DNA of 64,000 bases from an uncultured Adlercreutzia sp. (GCF_958431955.1 NZ_CAUASN010000006.1:40564-104563); one strand, 5' to 3'; counted from the first letter of the stretch, positions 1 through 9,032 are shown. The notes: generated by a model not told the origin, from the sequence alone. Made by a program: numbers and translations.

Positions 1-60
1 TGAGCGCCTGCGCGTCAAACGTAACCGATTCGCCACACCGAGCCGGCGTGCGCGGAGTCG

Positions 61-690
61 CTAGGACGCCGTGCGCGGCTCCTCCAAGTGCAGCATCTGG
101 GACACCACGTCGATGAGCACGTCGTCGTCGGCGTCGGGATGCGAGCGCAGATAGCTCACGAGCCCCACGATGAGCACGTAGAAGGTCTCGTAGAGGTGAT
201 CGGAGGGCTCGCTGTACTTCGTGTGCTGCACGAGCGGGTGCGACACCATGAACTCGGCGCCCTGGGCGGCGAAACGGTTGAGGAAGTCCAGGTAGAGCGC
301 GGCATTCTCCTGGGTCGAGAGCGCCATGCGGAACGTGTTCTTCTCGAAGAGCACCATGCGCATGATCTTCACCATGGAGTGCAGCGACTCGTCGGTCTCC
401 TGGGCGGCGCGGTCCTCGTGCCAGTGTTGCATGGCTTCCAGAAAGTCGGTGATGTACTGGTCGAGCACCGCGGAGGTGACTTCCTCCTTGTTCTGGAAGT
501 AGTGGTAGAACAGCGAGCGCGTGACGCCCACGTGGTTGGTGATGTCCTGGATGGAGGTGTGGGCGAGCCCCTTCTCCTCGTACAATTCGCGGGCGGCCAC
601 CACGATCTCGGCCGAGCGCTTCGCCGTGTCGTTGCTGCGGAGGACTTCCCTGGTCGCGGTGGTGCGCCTGTTCTTCCGTGCCGTCTCCAT
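61..690 (-). CDS. TetR/AcrR family transcriptional regulator
   Basis: A 209-residue one-component repressor-type regulator. The N-terminal DNA-binding domain has a helix-turn-helix at about residues 46-66 containing the family-typical VTRSLFYHYFQNKEE stretch; the remaining C-terminal part would be the ligand-binding and dimerisation domain. An upstream in-frame extension exists, but the ATG of METARK is preceded by AAGAGGAGGATCCC, a strong ribosome binding site, so that start is chosen. The gene is divergent from the EEP-family gene, and phased ACTGT repeats lie in the shared intergenic region. The ligand is unknown. Family assignment is firm; target genes are inferred only. Confidence 0.9.
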   Translation of the reverse strand: METARKNRRTTATREVLRSNDTAKRSAEIVVAARELYEEKGLAHTSIQDITNHVGVTRSLFYHYFQNKEEVTSAVLDQYITDFLEAMQHWHEDRAAQETDESLHSMVKIMRMVLFEKNTFRMALSTQENAALYLDFLNRFAAQGAEFMVSHPLVQHTKYSEPSDHLYETFYVLIVGLVSYLRSHPDADDDVLIDVVSQMLHLEEPRTAS

Positions 691-1081
691 GGGATCCTCC
701 TCTTTTCGATGGCGCCACAGCCGCTCCGGAGAACGGAAGCCTGGGGCTGGTTGAGTATGGCGTGTGTAGAGACTATACGACTGCACAAAAATATGGCACC
801 GCTGCGTAAGATCACTGTTACCGCACTGTCATTAACTGTTAACAGACTGTGCAGAAGGTTCGATCTTGGCCTGCTTTTACCCTATCGTTGTCATATCATT
901 ACCTTTGAGCTTGATTCAACTGGCGAGAGGGTACTGAAGGGGTATCAGAGAATGCCCCGCAACACGGCGTCGCCTTGCGCTGCGAACCGTCGGCTGCCGC
1001 CCCCCTCTAAGAGGGTACAATGGAAGGCAGGCGCGCGCAGATCCGTCGCGCCGCCTGCGTTGTGCATCCACACAAGGAGGG
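691..1081. promoter_or_regulatory. Divergent intergenic region with phased ACTGT repeats
   Basis: This region separates the divergent TetR and EEP genes and contains no convincing gene. ACTGT occurs at 814, 825, 835 and 846, that is every 10-11 bp, and the third copy is part of the palindrome CTGTTAACAG (836-845). This layout would suit binding of a dimeric regulator on one DNA face, plausibly the TetR protein, but no direct evidence exists. AGAATGCCCC at 949-958 is the reverse complement of a 10-mer inside the repeats upstream of the 30.8-kb LuxR gene, which may be chance. Confidence 0.4.
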
Positions 1082-1084
1082 ATG

Positions 1085-2191
1085 ATGGCCAAAACCGTAT
1101 GCAAGATTATCGGGACGCTGCTCGCGGCCGCACTGCTCGCGGCGGCAGCCTACGTCGCCTATGTGGTGCTCAGCTACGAGCGGCTGGAGGACGAGCTGCC
1201 GCTTTCCGCCGATGCGCCGCTGACGGGAGGCCCGTCGGCAGATGCCGTGGAGGCAGGCGCGGAGCTGACCGTCGTCTCGGCGAACATCGGCTTCGGGGCG
1301 TACAACCCCGCCTTCGACTTCTTCATGGACGGCGGAACCGGCTCGGTGGCGGAAAGCCCCGAGGTGGCGCGCGCGGACGTGGAGGGCAGCGCCGAGGCCA
1401 TCGCCGCGCTCGATCCGGCATTCGTGCTGTTCCAGGAAGTGGACGTGGACGGCACCCGCAGCCACCATATCGACGAGTACGCGCTTTTGCGCGAGCAGTT
1501 CCCCGCCGATGCGGCCGTGTTCTGCCAGAACTACGACTCGGCCTTCCTCGCGTGGCCCCTCTACGCGCCCCACGGGGCAAACCGCGCGGGCCTGGCCACT
1601 TTCTCCGAGTTCCCCATCGCCGGGGCCGTGCGCTACCAGTTGCCCATCTCCGAGGGCTTCGGCAAGTTCCTCGATCTGGACCGCTGCTTCTCGGTCTGCC
1701 GCCTGCCTGTCAGCAACGGGCACGAGTTGGTGCTCATCAACGTGCACCTGTCGGCCTACGGTGCCGACGAGTCCATCATGGCCGCCCAGCGCGCCAAGCT
1801 CTACGACGTCATGGTGCGCGAGCGCGAGGCCGGCAACTACGTCATCGCGGGCGGCGACTTCAACCACGACATGATCGGCATCTCGGGCGACATCTACGGC
1901 AACGAGGTGGAGGCGGTGGAGAGCTGGGCGAAGCCCTACGACTTCGAGGGCGTGCCCGAGGGCTTCACCGTGGCCGCGAAGGCGAAGCTCGACGCGCTCG
2001 GCACCGAGGCCTTTGACGACGCCGCCACCTGCCGCGATGCGGGCCGCCCCTACGACGGCACCAACGACCGCTGGATCATGGACACCTTCATCTACTCGGA
2101 CAATGTGGAGTGCATCGACTACGCCACCGTCGACTTGGACTTCGCCTACTCCGACCACAACCCCGTGGCCATGACCTTCAAGCTGCGCTAG
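1085..2191 (+). CDS. Endonuclease/exonuclease/phosphatase (EEP) family protein, membrane anchored
   Basis: A 368-residue protein with an N-terminal hydrophobic segment (about residues 7-30), followed by an exported EEP-fold domain. Recognisable family motifs are FQEVD (metal-binding Glu), GGDFNHD (Asp/Asn of the active site) and the C-terminal YSDHNPV (catalytic Asp-His). The fold cleaves phosphodiester bonds in nucleic acids, phospholipids or inositol phosphates; the substrate cannot be told from sequence. Two adjacent ATG codons exist; the second is chosen because AAGGAGG ends only 1 nt before the first but 4 nt before the second. It stands alone, divergent from the TetR gene. Confidence 0.85.
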   Translation: MAKTVCKIIGTLLAAALLAAAAYVAYVVLSYERLEDELPLSADAPLTGGPSADAVEAGAELTVVSANIGFGAYNPAFDFFMDGGTGSVAESPEVARADVEGSAEAIAALDPAFVLFQEVDVDGTRSHHIDEYALLREQFPADAAVFCQNYDSAFLAWPLYAPHGANRAGLATFSEFPIAGAVRYQLPISEGFGKFLDLDRCFSVCRLPVSNGHELVLINVHLSAYGADESIMAAQRAKLYDVMVREREAGNYVIAGGDFNHDMIGISGDIYGNEVEAVESWAKPYDFEGVPEGFTVAAKAKLDALGTEAFDDAATCRDAGRPYDGTNDRWIMDTFIYSDNVECIDYATVDLDFAYSDHNPVAMTFKLR

Positions 2192-2256
2192 CTCGCACCC
2201 GCATCCGCCCGCACGCCTGCCCGCGCGCCTTCCGGTCGTCGGACCTACAACCCGCA

Positions 2257-2322
2257 ATACTCGCGCATATGCGTAGATCTTGCGGGAGCTCGCTGCAGAA
2301 ACCGCGCATATGCGCGAGTCTT
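2257..2322. repeat. Inverted repeat with 20-nt arms
   Basis: The left arm ends in ACTCGCGCATATGCG (2259-2273) and the right arm begins CGCATATGCGCGAGT (2305-2319), a perfect 15-bp match; the match extends outward to about 20 bp with one mismatch. The spacer is about 31 nt. It sits between the convergent ends of the EEP gene and the PfpI-family gene, so it may act as a bidirectional terminator, but it has no T-tract and could instead be a dispersed intergenic repeat. Confidence 0.6.
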
Positions 2323-2368
2323 GCACTTCAAGCCGTGCATTTTCGCTGATTTTGAAATGGCGTACCAG

Positions 2369-2923
2369 CTACTTCGCCAGCATGTCGGCGGCCACCTCGT
2401 CGGCAGCGGCGTCGCCTTCCAACGTGCGCAGCAGCTGGATGCCGAAGGAAAGCGCCGTACCGGGGCCGGTAGCGGTGATGAGGTTGCCATCCACGAACAC
2501 GTCGGCGCCGGGCTGGTACACGCCCGCCAGCCAGCCCTCTTCGCAGCCGGGATAGCATACTGCCGCGCGGCCGTTCAGCAGCCCGGCCTTGGCAAGCACC
2601 GTGGGGCCGGCGCAGATGGCGGCCACGTATTCGCCGGCTTCCATCCGGCGCGTCAGCTCGGCCATCACGCGGGCGTTGCGGCCGAGGTTTTCCACCCCGA
2701 GCGAGCCGCCGGGCACCACGGCCATATCGAAACCGGTCAGATCGAGAGTCGCAAGCGGGGCATCGGCCTGCAGCTTCACCCCATGGGCAGCACGTACCTC
2801 GAGGCCATCCTTAATGGAGGCCAGCACCACTTCCACGCCGCCGCGACGCAGCGCGTCCACGGGCGCCACCACCTCCAACGGCTCGCATCCATCGGCCAGA
2901 AACACCACGACGCTTTTGCTCAT
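2369..2923 (-). CDS. DJ-1/PfpI family protein
   Basis: A 184-residue single-domain protein of the DJ-1/ThiJ/PfpI superfamily, close in length to YajL/DJ-1. The nucleophile elbow AAICAGP carries the conserved cysteine, MAVVPGG is the usual oxyanion-side loop, and a glutamate follows in the first strand-helix region (DGCEPLE). Members act as deglycases, chaperones or oxidative-stress proteins; specificity is not predictable here. It has a plausible AGGAAG ribosome site (AAAGGAAGTCCCT before ATG) and no operon partner; the next gene upstream is the divergent LuxR regulator. Confidence 0.9.
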   Translation of the reverse strand: MSKSVVVFLADGCEPLEVVAPVDALRRGGVEVVLASIKDGLEVRAAHGVKLQADAPLATLDLTGFDMAVVPGGSLGVENLGRNARVMAELTRRMEAGEYVAAICAGPTVLAKAGLLNGRAAVCYPGCEEGWLAGVYQPGADVFVDGNLITATGPGTALSFGIQLLRTLEGDAAADEVAADMLAK

Positions 2924-3127
2924 AGGGACTTCCTTTCCGCTACTTTCGACATATCGCGCTTATTGTACGCCAAGGACGGGCGCGCCGACGCAGCTGTTGA
3001 CGCCGGGACGCGAAGGCGTTTGCTTCTCTCGCGGCGTTTGCTGCGCAAAACAAGCTGTTTCAGAAACACAAACCGCTTCGGCCCGAGGTAGCCGTTACAA
3101 TAAACGCTTAACAGGGAGAGGAGTGGG

Positions 3128-4780
3128 ATGTTTGACAGTTCGCGAAACCTGGTGCCCTTGCGGCAGTTGGGGTGGGCGTTTCTGCTCGCCTGGGTGTTCT
3201 GCGTGTTCTACACCAATGCCACGGGAGCTGTGAGCGCGGAGCCGTGGCAAGGGGACATGGCCTTGGGCCCGGCCCTCTACTACGCCGCCTTTCCGCTGGC
3301 CACCTCGGTGGCAACCCTCATCGCCATCGTCGTCGCCGAGCCACGCTTCGGCGCCCCGACCAACTACCGCGCGCTGCGCCTCGCCGCACCGCTTCTCACG
3401 GCCGCGAGCACGCCGCTGCTGTTCCTCACCGTTACCGATCCTGCGGCGAATGCCGTGCTGTTCGGCATCGGGTCGACGATGACGGGCGTCGGCAGCGCTC
3501 TTCTGTGGGTGATGTGGGGCGAATACTATGCGGTCATCCCCCGCGATACGTCGGAACTGCTCGCGCCGATCTCGGCAGTGTCGGCGGCGGTGCTCGTGCT
3601 GCTCGTCTCGGCCATGGAGGGCTGGGTGTCCATCGCCGTCGCAACCGCGCTTCCCCTCCTGTCGGGGCTGTGCTTCCATCTCGTCTGGACCGACAACGCG
3701 GACAAATCGGAGCGGTGCCTGGCCCAAGCTGCCCGAGCTGCCGGAAAAACCGGTCCGCGGCACCCTCTGGCGGGCCTCGGCCGTACAGGCTGCGGCATCT
3801 TGGCGGTATTCGCCATTGTCAGCATCGCGGGCATGAATCGAGCCGATCACGTGGAAGGCCTCGCCTTGCAGGCCATTCTCGTGTTCAGTGCTCTCATGAT
3901 GGCGATTGTGGCCGTCCTGGCCGTGTCGGGCCCGCGCCGCATCTCGATGTTCTTCCTCTACCGCTGGATCTGCCCCACGCTGGTCATCGGGTTCGCCGCC
4001 GTCATCCTGTTCGGCGACGAAGGGGGCATCGCAGCCGTGGCCGCCTCGCTCGGCGGCCGCTTCACCTTCTGCCTCATCGCGCAGATCTACTTCGCGAACT
4101 ACGCCGCCGCCGGACGCGCTACCCCGGCCCAGTCATCAAGCCTCGGATGGCTGTTCGTGCATGCCGGCGACCTTTTGGGCGTGGTGGTATGGGTCGCCCT
4201 GGAGCCGTGGATTTCCGCTGATCCGGCGGCCGTCCTGTGGGTCAGCACCGTGAGCATTGTCGTCCTCGTCGTCGTCACCATGATGGTCATGGGCGAGACG
4301 TCGGCTTTTCTGCGCGTACCCGAGCGCGATGCCGTCGAAGCCGGCGGCGGTAACGGCAAAGCCTGCGCTGCCGGCGAGACCGACACAGCCTCCAACATAT
4401 GCGTCGGCCTCGATAGCGAAGCCGGCACTGCCGACACCGCTCGCGACGGCAGCTATGCGAGGCCCAGCGACAACGCCCTTCGCCGGGATAGTGCCGATAC
4501 ACTCTTGGAAGCCGCCACCGAACAACCCGCGCCGGATCCCGCCAGCGAGTCCGCCACAGAAGCTGACCCCGAGACGCGCATTGCCGCACTTGCCGCGGAG
4601 CACCGGCTCACACCCCGCGAGACCGAGGTGTTCGCGCTGCTTGCCCAGGGCCGCTCCATCCCCTACATCCGCGACGAGCTCATCATCAGCCGCGAGACGG
4701 CAGCCACCCACGCCAAGCACATCTACGCGAAGCTCGGCGTGCACTCCCGCCAAGAGCTCATCGACCTCGTACAGCGCTAG
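3128..4780 (+). CDS. Membrane-embedded LuxR family regulator (1)
   Basis: A 550-residue protein with a long polytopic N-terminal domain (about ten hydrophobic segments over residues 10-395) and a C-terminal LuxR/FixJ helix-turn-helix (last 65 residues: LTPRETEVFALLAQGRS, then the recognition-helix part SRETAATHAKHIYAKLGV). This architecture is widespread in Eggerthellaceae, where some members are known to control inducible reductases. The linker between membrane and DNA-binding parts (about residues 395-485) is unusually long, polar and low in complexity compared with the paralogues here. It is tail-to-tail with a flavin reductase gene rather than divergent from it. The ligand is unknown. Confidence 0.9.
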   Translation: MFDSSRNLVPLRQLGWAFLLAWVFCVFYTNATGAVSAEPWQGDMALGPALYYAAFPLATSVATLIAIVVAEPRFGAPTNYRALRLAAPLLTAASTPLLFLTVTDPAANAVLFGIGSTMTGVGSALLWVMWGEYYAVIPRDTSELLAPISAVSAAVLVLLVSAMEGWVSIAVATALPLLSGLCFHLVWTDNADKSERCLAQAARAAGKTGPRHPLAGLGRTGCGILAVFAIVSIAGMNRADHVEGLALQAILVFSALMMAIVAVLAVSGPRRISMFFLYRWICPTLVIGFAAVILFGDEGGIAAVAASLGGRFTFCLIAQIYFANYAAAGRATPAQSSSLGWLFVHAGDLLGVVVWVALEPWISADPAAVLWVSTVSIVVLVVVTMMVMGETSAFLRVPERDAVEAGGGNGKACAAGETDTASNICVGLDSEAGTADTARDGSYARPSDNALRRDSADTLLEAATEQPAPDPASESATEADPETRIAALAAEHRLTPRETEVFALLAQGRSIPYIRDELIISRETAATHAKHIYAKLGVHSRQELIDLVQR

Positions 4781-4813
4781 GACAAAAGCGGCATTCTTCT
4801 CCCAAACACAAAA

Positions 4814-4835
4814 GGGCTCCCCCGAAGGGGAGCCC
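4814..4835 (-). terminator. Rho-independent terminator of the 4.9-kb flavin reductase
   Basis: A perfect 9-bp stem (GGGCTCCCC / GGGGAGCCC) with a 4-nt loop. Read on the minus strand the hairpin is followed by TTTTGTGTTT, so it mainly terminates the minus-strand flavin reductase, though it lies between two convergent genes and may work both ways. Confidence 0.8.
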
Positions 4836-4901
4836 GAAACGGTCGCCTGCTGAAAGGGAGGGATGGCAGGCTCGGGAAGCGCGTTTCTCCTAACTTGCGG
4901 C

Positions 4902-6608
4902 CTACTCCACGCCGAGGGCGTGCTTGGCGGCGATGCGGCCAAACGTGGCGCAGCGGCCGGCGTTGATGCCCGTGAAGTTGGACGGGTAGTTGTGCGGGTA
5001 GAAACCGCCCTGGTCGTTACCGCACACGTACAGACCCTCGATCACGCTGCCGTCGTTGCGCAGCGGCTGAGAATTCACGTCGGTGATGACGCCGTGGATG
5101 GTCACGAGCAGCTCGCCGCCGATACGCGCCGCGTAGAAGGGCGCCGCCTCCACGTCGGTGAGGCGATAGGCCGGCTTGCCGAAATCGGTATCCTCACCGG
5201 CAGCGGCCAGCTCGTTGTAGCGGGCCACGGTGGCCAAGAACGTCGCCTTCTGGTCGGCGTCGAAGTCCATCATGTCGGCCAGCTCCTCCAGGGTGTCGGC
5301 CTTCTTCAGGGTGCCGGCCTCCAGACGGGGCGCCAGCCAGAACTCGTCGAGGTGCTCCTTGGTGATGGCCTCGCAGTCGTACACGTCGGCGTTGAAGGCG
5401 GTGCCGGAGGGCGCCGGGTACAGGCGCGAGCAACCGCAAGTGTCGAACTGGGCGATGTCGTCCCAGTAGTTGCCGTCCCACACGATCCAGCTGTAGTGCT
5501 TCGGCTGGTTCGCGCCGGCGGCATAGCTCATGGGATAGCACTGGTCCTCGTTCATGAAGCGCTCGCCGTTCACGTTCACGTGCAGGAAGGGCTGGCTGCC
5601 GGGCAGGAAGATGTCGCCGCCCATGCGGTCCTCGGAGAACTCGAAACCGTCGGGCAGAATGGCGCGGTTCCACACCATGCACGCGCCGCCGGCCTCCAGC
5701 TCGGCGCCGGCCCACAGGGCCATGCGGATGCCGTCGCCGGTCTCGGTCACGGAATCGCGCAGGGCGCACCAGGTGGAATTGCCCGGGCACAGGTCGTTCA
5801 GCATCTCGATGTTGGCGCCGTAGCCGCCCGTGCACACGATGACGCCCTTGGAGGCGTTCACCTGGATGAAGCCGTCCTTGCCCTCGGCCACCACGCCGGT
5901 CACGCGGCCGGACTCGTCCAGAATGAGCTGCTGAGCCGGCGTCTCGAAACGGATCTCGCCGCCGAGCTCCTGGAACACCTCGGCCATGACCTCCACGTGG
6001 GCGTAGGAGTTGTAGTTCGGGCCGTCGGGATTGTACTCGCCGATGCAGGGGTTGTAGCACATGGCCGGATAATAGGCGTGCGGGTCGTCGGGGCAGTGCC
6101 ATTCGAAGGGGAAGAGCATGCCCTTGGGGCCCAGGGTGTCGGCCATCCACTCGATCATCTCGCCGGACTTCTCGGCCCAGGTCTTGTACATGAGCATGTT
6201 CGCATCGCCAGACTGGGTCATGTTGGCGTGGTTCAGAAGCTCGGGCACGTCCACGATGTGATCGGGAGCCAGCTTGGAGTTCAGGGCGCCCACGGCCTCG
6301 CGGGCCATGGCTACGGTACCCTCCTTCTGCAGCACGACCACCTTTGCGCCGTTCTGGGCCGCCGTCGTCGCAGCCGGCATACCCGCGTTGCCACCGCCCA
6401 CGACGACGATGTCGGCGTCGATGGTCTCCACGAACTCGGTGGGCATCTCGGGCTGGTCGCGCCAAGACGGGGCGCTTCCCGTGTCGGCGGTCTTCGTGCC
6501 GCCCTCGGTCGCCGTCGTGGGTGCGCAGCCCGCAAGCCCCATGGCGGCCAGGGCGCTCGCGGCAGCGGCGCCGGTCAGAAACCCGCGGCGAGAGAGATTG
6601 GTTTCCAT
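4902..6608 (-). CDS. Tat-exported FAD-binding reductase, flavocytochrome c family (1)
   Basis: A 568-residue exported flavoprotein. It begins with a twin-arginine signal (SRRGFL) followed by a hydrophobic stretch and the lipobox LAGC at residues 25-28, so it is probably a Tat-secreted lipoprotein. The FAD-binding GGGNAG lies at 71-76. The C-terminal region reads GNDQGGFYPHNYPSNF and ends in GRCATFGR; the histidine/arginine signatures of fumarate reductase are absent, so the acceptor is likely another organic molecule. There is no haem domain, and electrons must come from a partner encoded elsewhere. The start follows AAGGAGGATCTGCT. Family is certain; substrate unknown. Confidence 0.9.
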   Translation of the reverse strand: METNLSRRGFLTGAAAASALAAMGLAGCAPTTATEGGTKTADTGSAPSWRDQPEMPTEFVETIDADIVVVGGGNAGMPAATTAAQNGAKVVVLQKEGTVAMAREAVGALNSKLAPDHIVDVPELLNHANMTQSGDANMLMYKTWAEKSGEMIEWMADTLGPKGMLFPFEWHCPDDPHAYYPAMCYNPCIGEYNPDGPNYNSYAHVEVMAEVFQELGGEIRFETPAQQLILDESGRVTGVVAEGKDGFIQVNASKGVIVCTGGYGANIEMLNDLCPGNSTWCALRDSVTETGDGIRMALWAGAELEAGGACMVWNRAILPDGFEFSEDRMGGDIFLPGSQPFLHVNVNGERFMNEDQCYPMSYAAGANQPKHYSWIVWDGNYWDDIAQFDTCGCSRLYPAPSGTAFNADVYDCEAITKEHLDEFWLAPRLEAGTLKKADTLEELADMMDFDADQKATFLATVARYNELAAAGEDTDFGKPAYRLTDVEAAPFYAARIGGELLVTIHGVITDVNSQPLRNDGSVIEGLYVCGNDQGGFYPHNYPSNFTGINAGRCATFGRIAAKHALGVE

Positions 6609-6959
6609 AGCAGATCCTCCTTGGTATCGGTTCCGTCCGGCCCTCCCTTATCGAACCGAACGAAACGCAGCCTACCCGAGGAACCGCCCCAAGGTCATCG
6701 CCCGCATTCGGGTATTTACCCTCATACGAACTGGGAAAACGCGAAATATACCCGAGAATGGGTGAGATGGATTGCCGGAGCGGTCGAGCCAATTTCGCCG
6801 TACTGCACAGAGCTTGCAAATGCCCGACGGAACAAGTCGCAGCGCTTCGCCTCAACCATCCGGCAACATATGAGACTGGAGCACGGCAAAAGGCCCCGTC
6901 GAATAGTCATATCGGCACACGTGCTGTAAACTAACATAAATCTCGAAAGGAGCCGCATT
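6609..6959. promoter_or_regulatory. Divergent promoter region of a flavin reductase
   Basis: No gene is seen. TACCCGAG occurs at 6673 and 6749, and the related inverse TCGGGTA at 6709-6715, giving three half-site-like elements upstream of the flavin reductase. TGGGAAAACGC at 6732-6742 recurs in inverse orientation at 46945-46955, upstream of another flavin reductase; GAACTGGGAA (6728-6737) recurs inversely at 39475-39484. These are candidate regulator-binding elements only. Confidence 0.4.
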
Positions 6960-7226
6960 ATGCCAGAGCTCAGCCGATTCAAGGGCATCGTCATAAAGAT
7001 GTACTACGACGATGTATCTCAGCACTACAAACCTCATGTGCATGTATTTTACGGAGACGAAGAGGCAGTAGTTGGCCTCGATGGAGAAGTGCTGTCGGGC
7101 AAGCTGCCATTGCGCCAGTACCGAATGGTGAGCGGCTGGCTCGCCCTGCATGAGGCGGAGGCTTATCGCGCATGGAACCTCGCCGTCGCGAAGAAGCCCT
7201 TCGAGAAGATCGAGCCGCTCGCATAA
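6960..7226 (+). CDS. DUF4160 domain protein
   Basis: An 88-residue protein matching the DUF4160 pattern: an early IVIKMYYDD strand, the HYKPHVHVFYGD core with conserved His residues, and a C-terminal WxxxxKKPFEKIEPL tail. Function is unknown; genes of this kind are very often paired with DUF2442 genes, as here, and the pair has been suggested to be toxin-antitoxin-like. An AAAGGAG ribosome site precedes the ATG. The downstream gene starts 15 nt after its stop, so they form a two-gene operon. Confidence 0.85.
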   Translation: MPELSRFKGIVIKMYYDDVSQHYKPHVHVFYGDEEAVVGLDGEVLSGKLPLRQYRMVSGWLALHEAEAYRAWNLAVAKKPFEKIEPLA

Positions 7227-7241
7227 CACAGGAGGAGCGAA

Positions 7242-7541
7242 ATGTTTATATCGCAGGGATACATGTGCGCCAGTCAACCAGACGAGAACTTGAAGATTGT
7301 CAGCGCCCGGTACGTTGGTAACCTATGCATGCTCGTAACGTTCAGCACCGGAGAGACCAGACTGCTCGACGCCACTGAGTTACTGGACTTCGAGGCGTTT
7401 GCGCCCTTAGGAAATGCCGAGGTCTTTTCCGCGTTCTCGATTGAGCATGGTGTTCTCACCTGGAGCAACGGCGAGATCGACATCGCCCCCGAAGGACTTT
7501 ACAGCAGGACTTACGAGTACCCAACGGAGCAAGTCGCTTAA
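7242..7541 (+). CDS. DUF2442 domain protein
   Basis: A 99-residue protein with the DUF2442 layout: KIVSARYVGNLCMLVTFSTG near the N-terminus, a middle LLDFEAFAPL section and the C-terminal WSNGEIDIAPEGLY. DUF2442 proteins are usually small partners of DUF4160 proteins; the role is not established. The start is supported by ACAGGAGGAGCGAA directly before ATG. Codon use is somewhat less GC-rich than in neighbours, compatible with a mobile small-gene pair. Confidence 0.85.
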   Translation: MFISQGYMCASQPDENLKIVSARYVGNLCMLVTFSTGETRLLDATELLDFEAFAPLGNAEVFSAFSIEHGVLTWSNGEIDIAPEGLYSRTYEYPTEQVA

Positions 7542-7618
7542 ACCCCGATCAGCGCCGATCACCCTCCCCCAAATGAGCGGACCCTACATAAGACCGGCAA
7601 GCGCCAGAGCAGAAACCG

Positions 7619-9025
7619 CTACCAATCTTGCGCAAAATCAAAGGTTGCTGGCGTTGTCTTATCGAGGCGCAGCTCGCGCAGGATAACCTCGCCGTTGCGC
7701 GACTCGCAAACAGCGTAGCTGATGGCAAGCTCGATATCGGGAAGCTCGCCTTGCAGCAGGGAGATAGCCTCAAGGGGAAATTCCGTGAAGTCAAGCTCAT
7801 CGGCATCGTCGAAGTCGACTCTCTCGCGCGACAAAACCTCCCGGACAGGGACACGATCGTCTCCGAAGGTCTTGGCGGACTTCAGGAAGTAATCGCGCGC
7901 GGACAACGACCTCAGCGGGAAAAGGGCGGCAGAGCGCGCGTTCTGCCGGTATATCTGACCGGTATGCTTGTTCTCCAGAGAACAGTAGTGAACCCCCAGG
8001 GACAGGTTCTGCCCCAGCGCGAATTCAAGCAGTTCGGCGCATGCCCGCTCGCTGCCGTCTACCGGCAGACCTCCGGCATAGGAATAGTCGTAGAGCACGC
8101 GATAGGGATCAGGCTTCAGCTCATAGCCCCGTCGGGAGAATTCGTCACCATTGAAGAAGGGGAATCCGAGTTCAAGCAGGTTGATCCCCTTAACCCGCAG
8201 ATCGTCGAGCCGAACGAGAAGATCCCTCATCAGTTCGCTCTCGTCGGGCATGACTGGCATCTCCACGAGCACGTCGGGAATGACGTCCACGGCAGAGCCG
8301 ATAACCTCAAGCGCCTTCTCGACATCGGTCATGCCCTGATCGGTCTTCACGCTGAAGCGGATCTCATCGAGCCCCGCACAGGCCAAGCGATGCAGCACCT
8401 CATCGGTCGCGCCGAATCCGCTCGTGTAAAGACGCACATGCACTCCGGGAAACAACTCCTTCGCACGATGCACGAAGGCAACGGACTCCTCGGGAAACAG
8501 CAGAGGCTCGCCGCCCGTAAGGGCCACATGGGTGAACGCCGCGCCCTGTTCGGCACGCATCTCGAGTTGGTGGCACACGTCGCGCGCTGCTGGCCGGCGA
8601 TCGTCAAAATCGGCCTGATTGGGATTGAAGCAGAAAAAGCAGCGATGGGGGCACTGCAATGTGAGTACGAACGTCTCTGTCCCCATCCCGAGTCGGCAGG
8701 CATCGCATGCAGAAGAGCGCCATGTCGCGAAGGCGCTCTTACCGTCGTTGCACACATGGACGGATGGGACATTCGAAAAATCGCCGGCCCGTATCCCGAC
8801 ATCTCCCGGAACCTTCTTGGCAAAGGCGACGCCAAAGCACTCCGCTCGCGCGCAGAACGCGTTCTCGATGGCTATATAGCGGGAGGCGTAATCGTGCAAC
8901 GAACGATTCCCCACAAGATGAAGGCTCTCCTCTGAGATTTTCTCGACCACGAAGCCCCCCCCTTCCGCCTCCCATTTTACAACAAGCCTGCCAGACCGGG
9001 AGGAGCGGCCTGGCAGGCGCAACAC
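7619..9025 (-). CDS. Radical SAM protein linked to a molybdoenzyme operon
   Basis: A radical S-adenosylmethionine protein of about 468 residues. The cluster motif is CPHRCFFC (CxxxCxxC) in the context TLQCPHRCFFCFNPNQ; ALTGGEPLLFPEE is the SAM-binding GGEP motif. Another cysteine pair (CDACRLGMG) lies just before the radical SAM core. It is the last gene of a minus-strand operon after the TorD chaperone (7-nt gap), so it may help mature or modify the molybdoenzyme, but no such role is known to me. The GTG used here has a poor ribosome site; a second GTG at 8950 follows a purine-rich tract and could be the true start. Confidence 0.85.
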   Translation of the reverse strand: MLRLPGRSSRSGRLVVKWEAEGGGFVVEKISEESLHLVGNRSLHDYASRYIAIENAFCARAECFGVAFAKKVPGDVGIRAGDFSNVPSVHVCNDGKSAFATWRSSACDACRLGMGTETFVLTLQCPHRCFFCFNPNQADFDDRRPAARDVCHQLEMRAEQGAAFTHVALTGGEPLLFPEESVAFVHRAKELFPGVHVRLYTSGFGATDEVLHRLACAGLDEIRFSVKTDQGMTDVEKALEVIGSAVDVIPDVLVEMPVMPDESELMRDLLVRLDDLRVKGINLLELGFPFFNGDEFSRRGYELKPDPYRVLYDYSYAGGLPVDGSERACAELLEFALGQNLSLGVHYCSLENKHTGQIYRQNARSAALFPLRSLSARDYFLKSAKTFGDDRVPVREVLSRERVDFDDADELDFTEFPLEAISLLQGELPDIELAISYAVCESRNGEVILRELRLDKTTPATFDFAQDW

Positions 9026-9032
9026 GAAAGAG

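Noticed and set aside
88..2016. Long open frame of 642 codons across the TetR and EEP genes
   Set aside because: It runs antisense through the TetR gene and out of frame through the EEP gene; Arg/His/Gly-rich composition is typical of a high-GC shadow frame, and it has no ribosome site.
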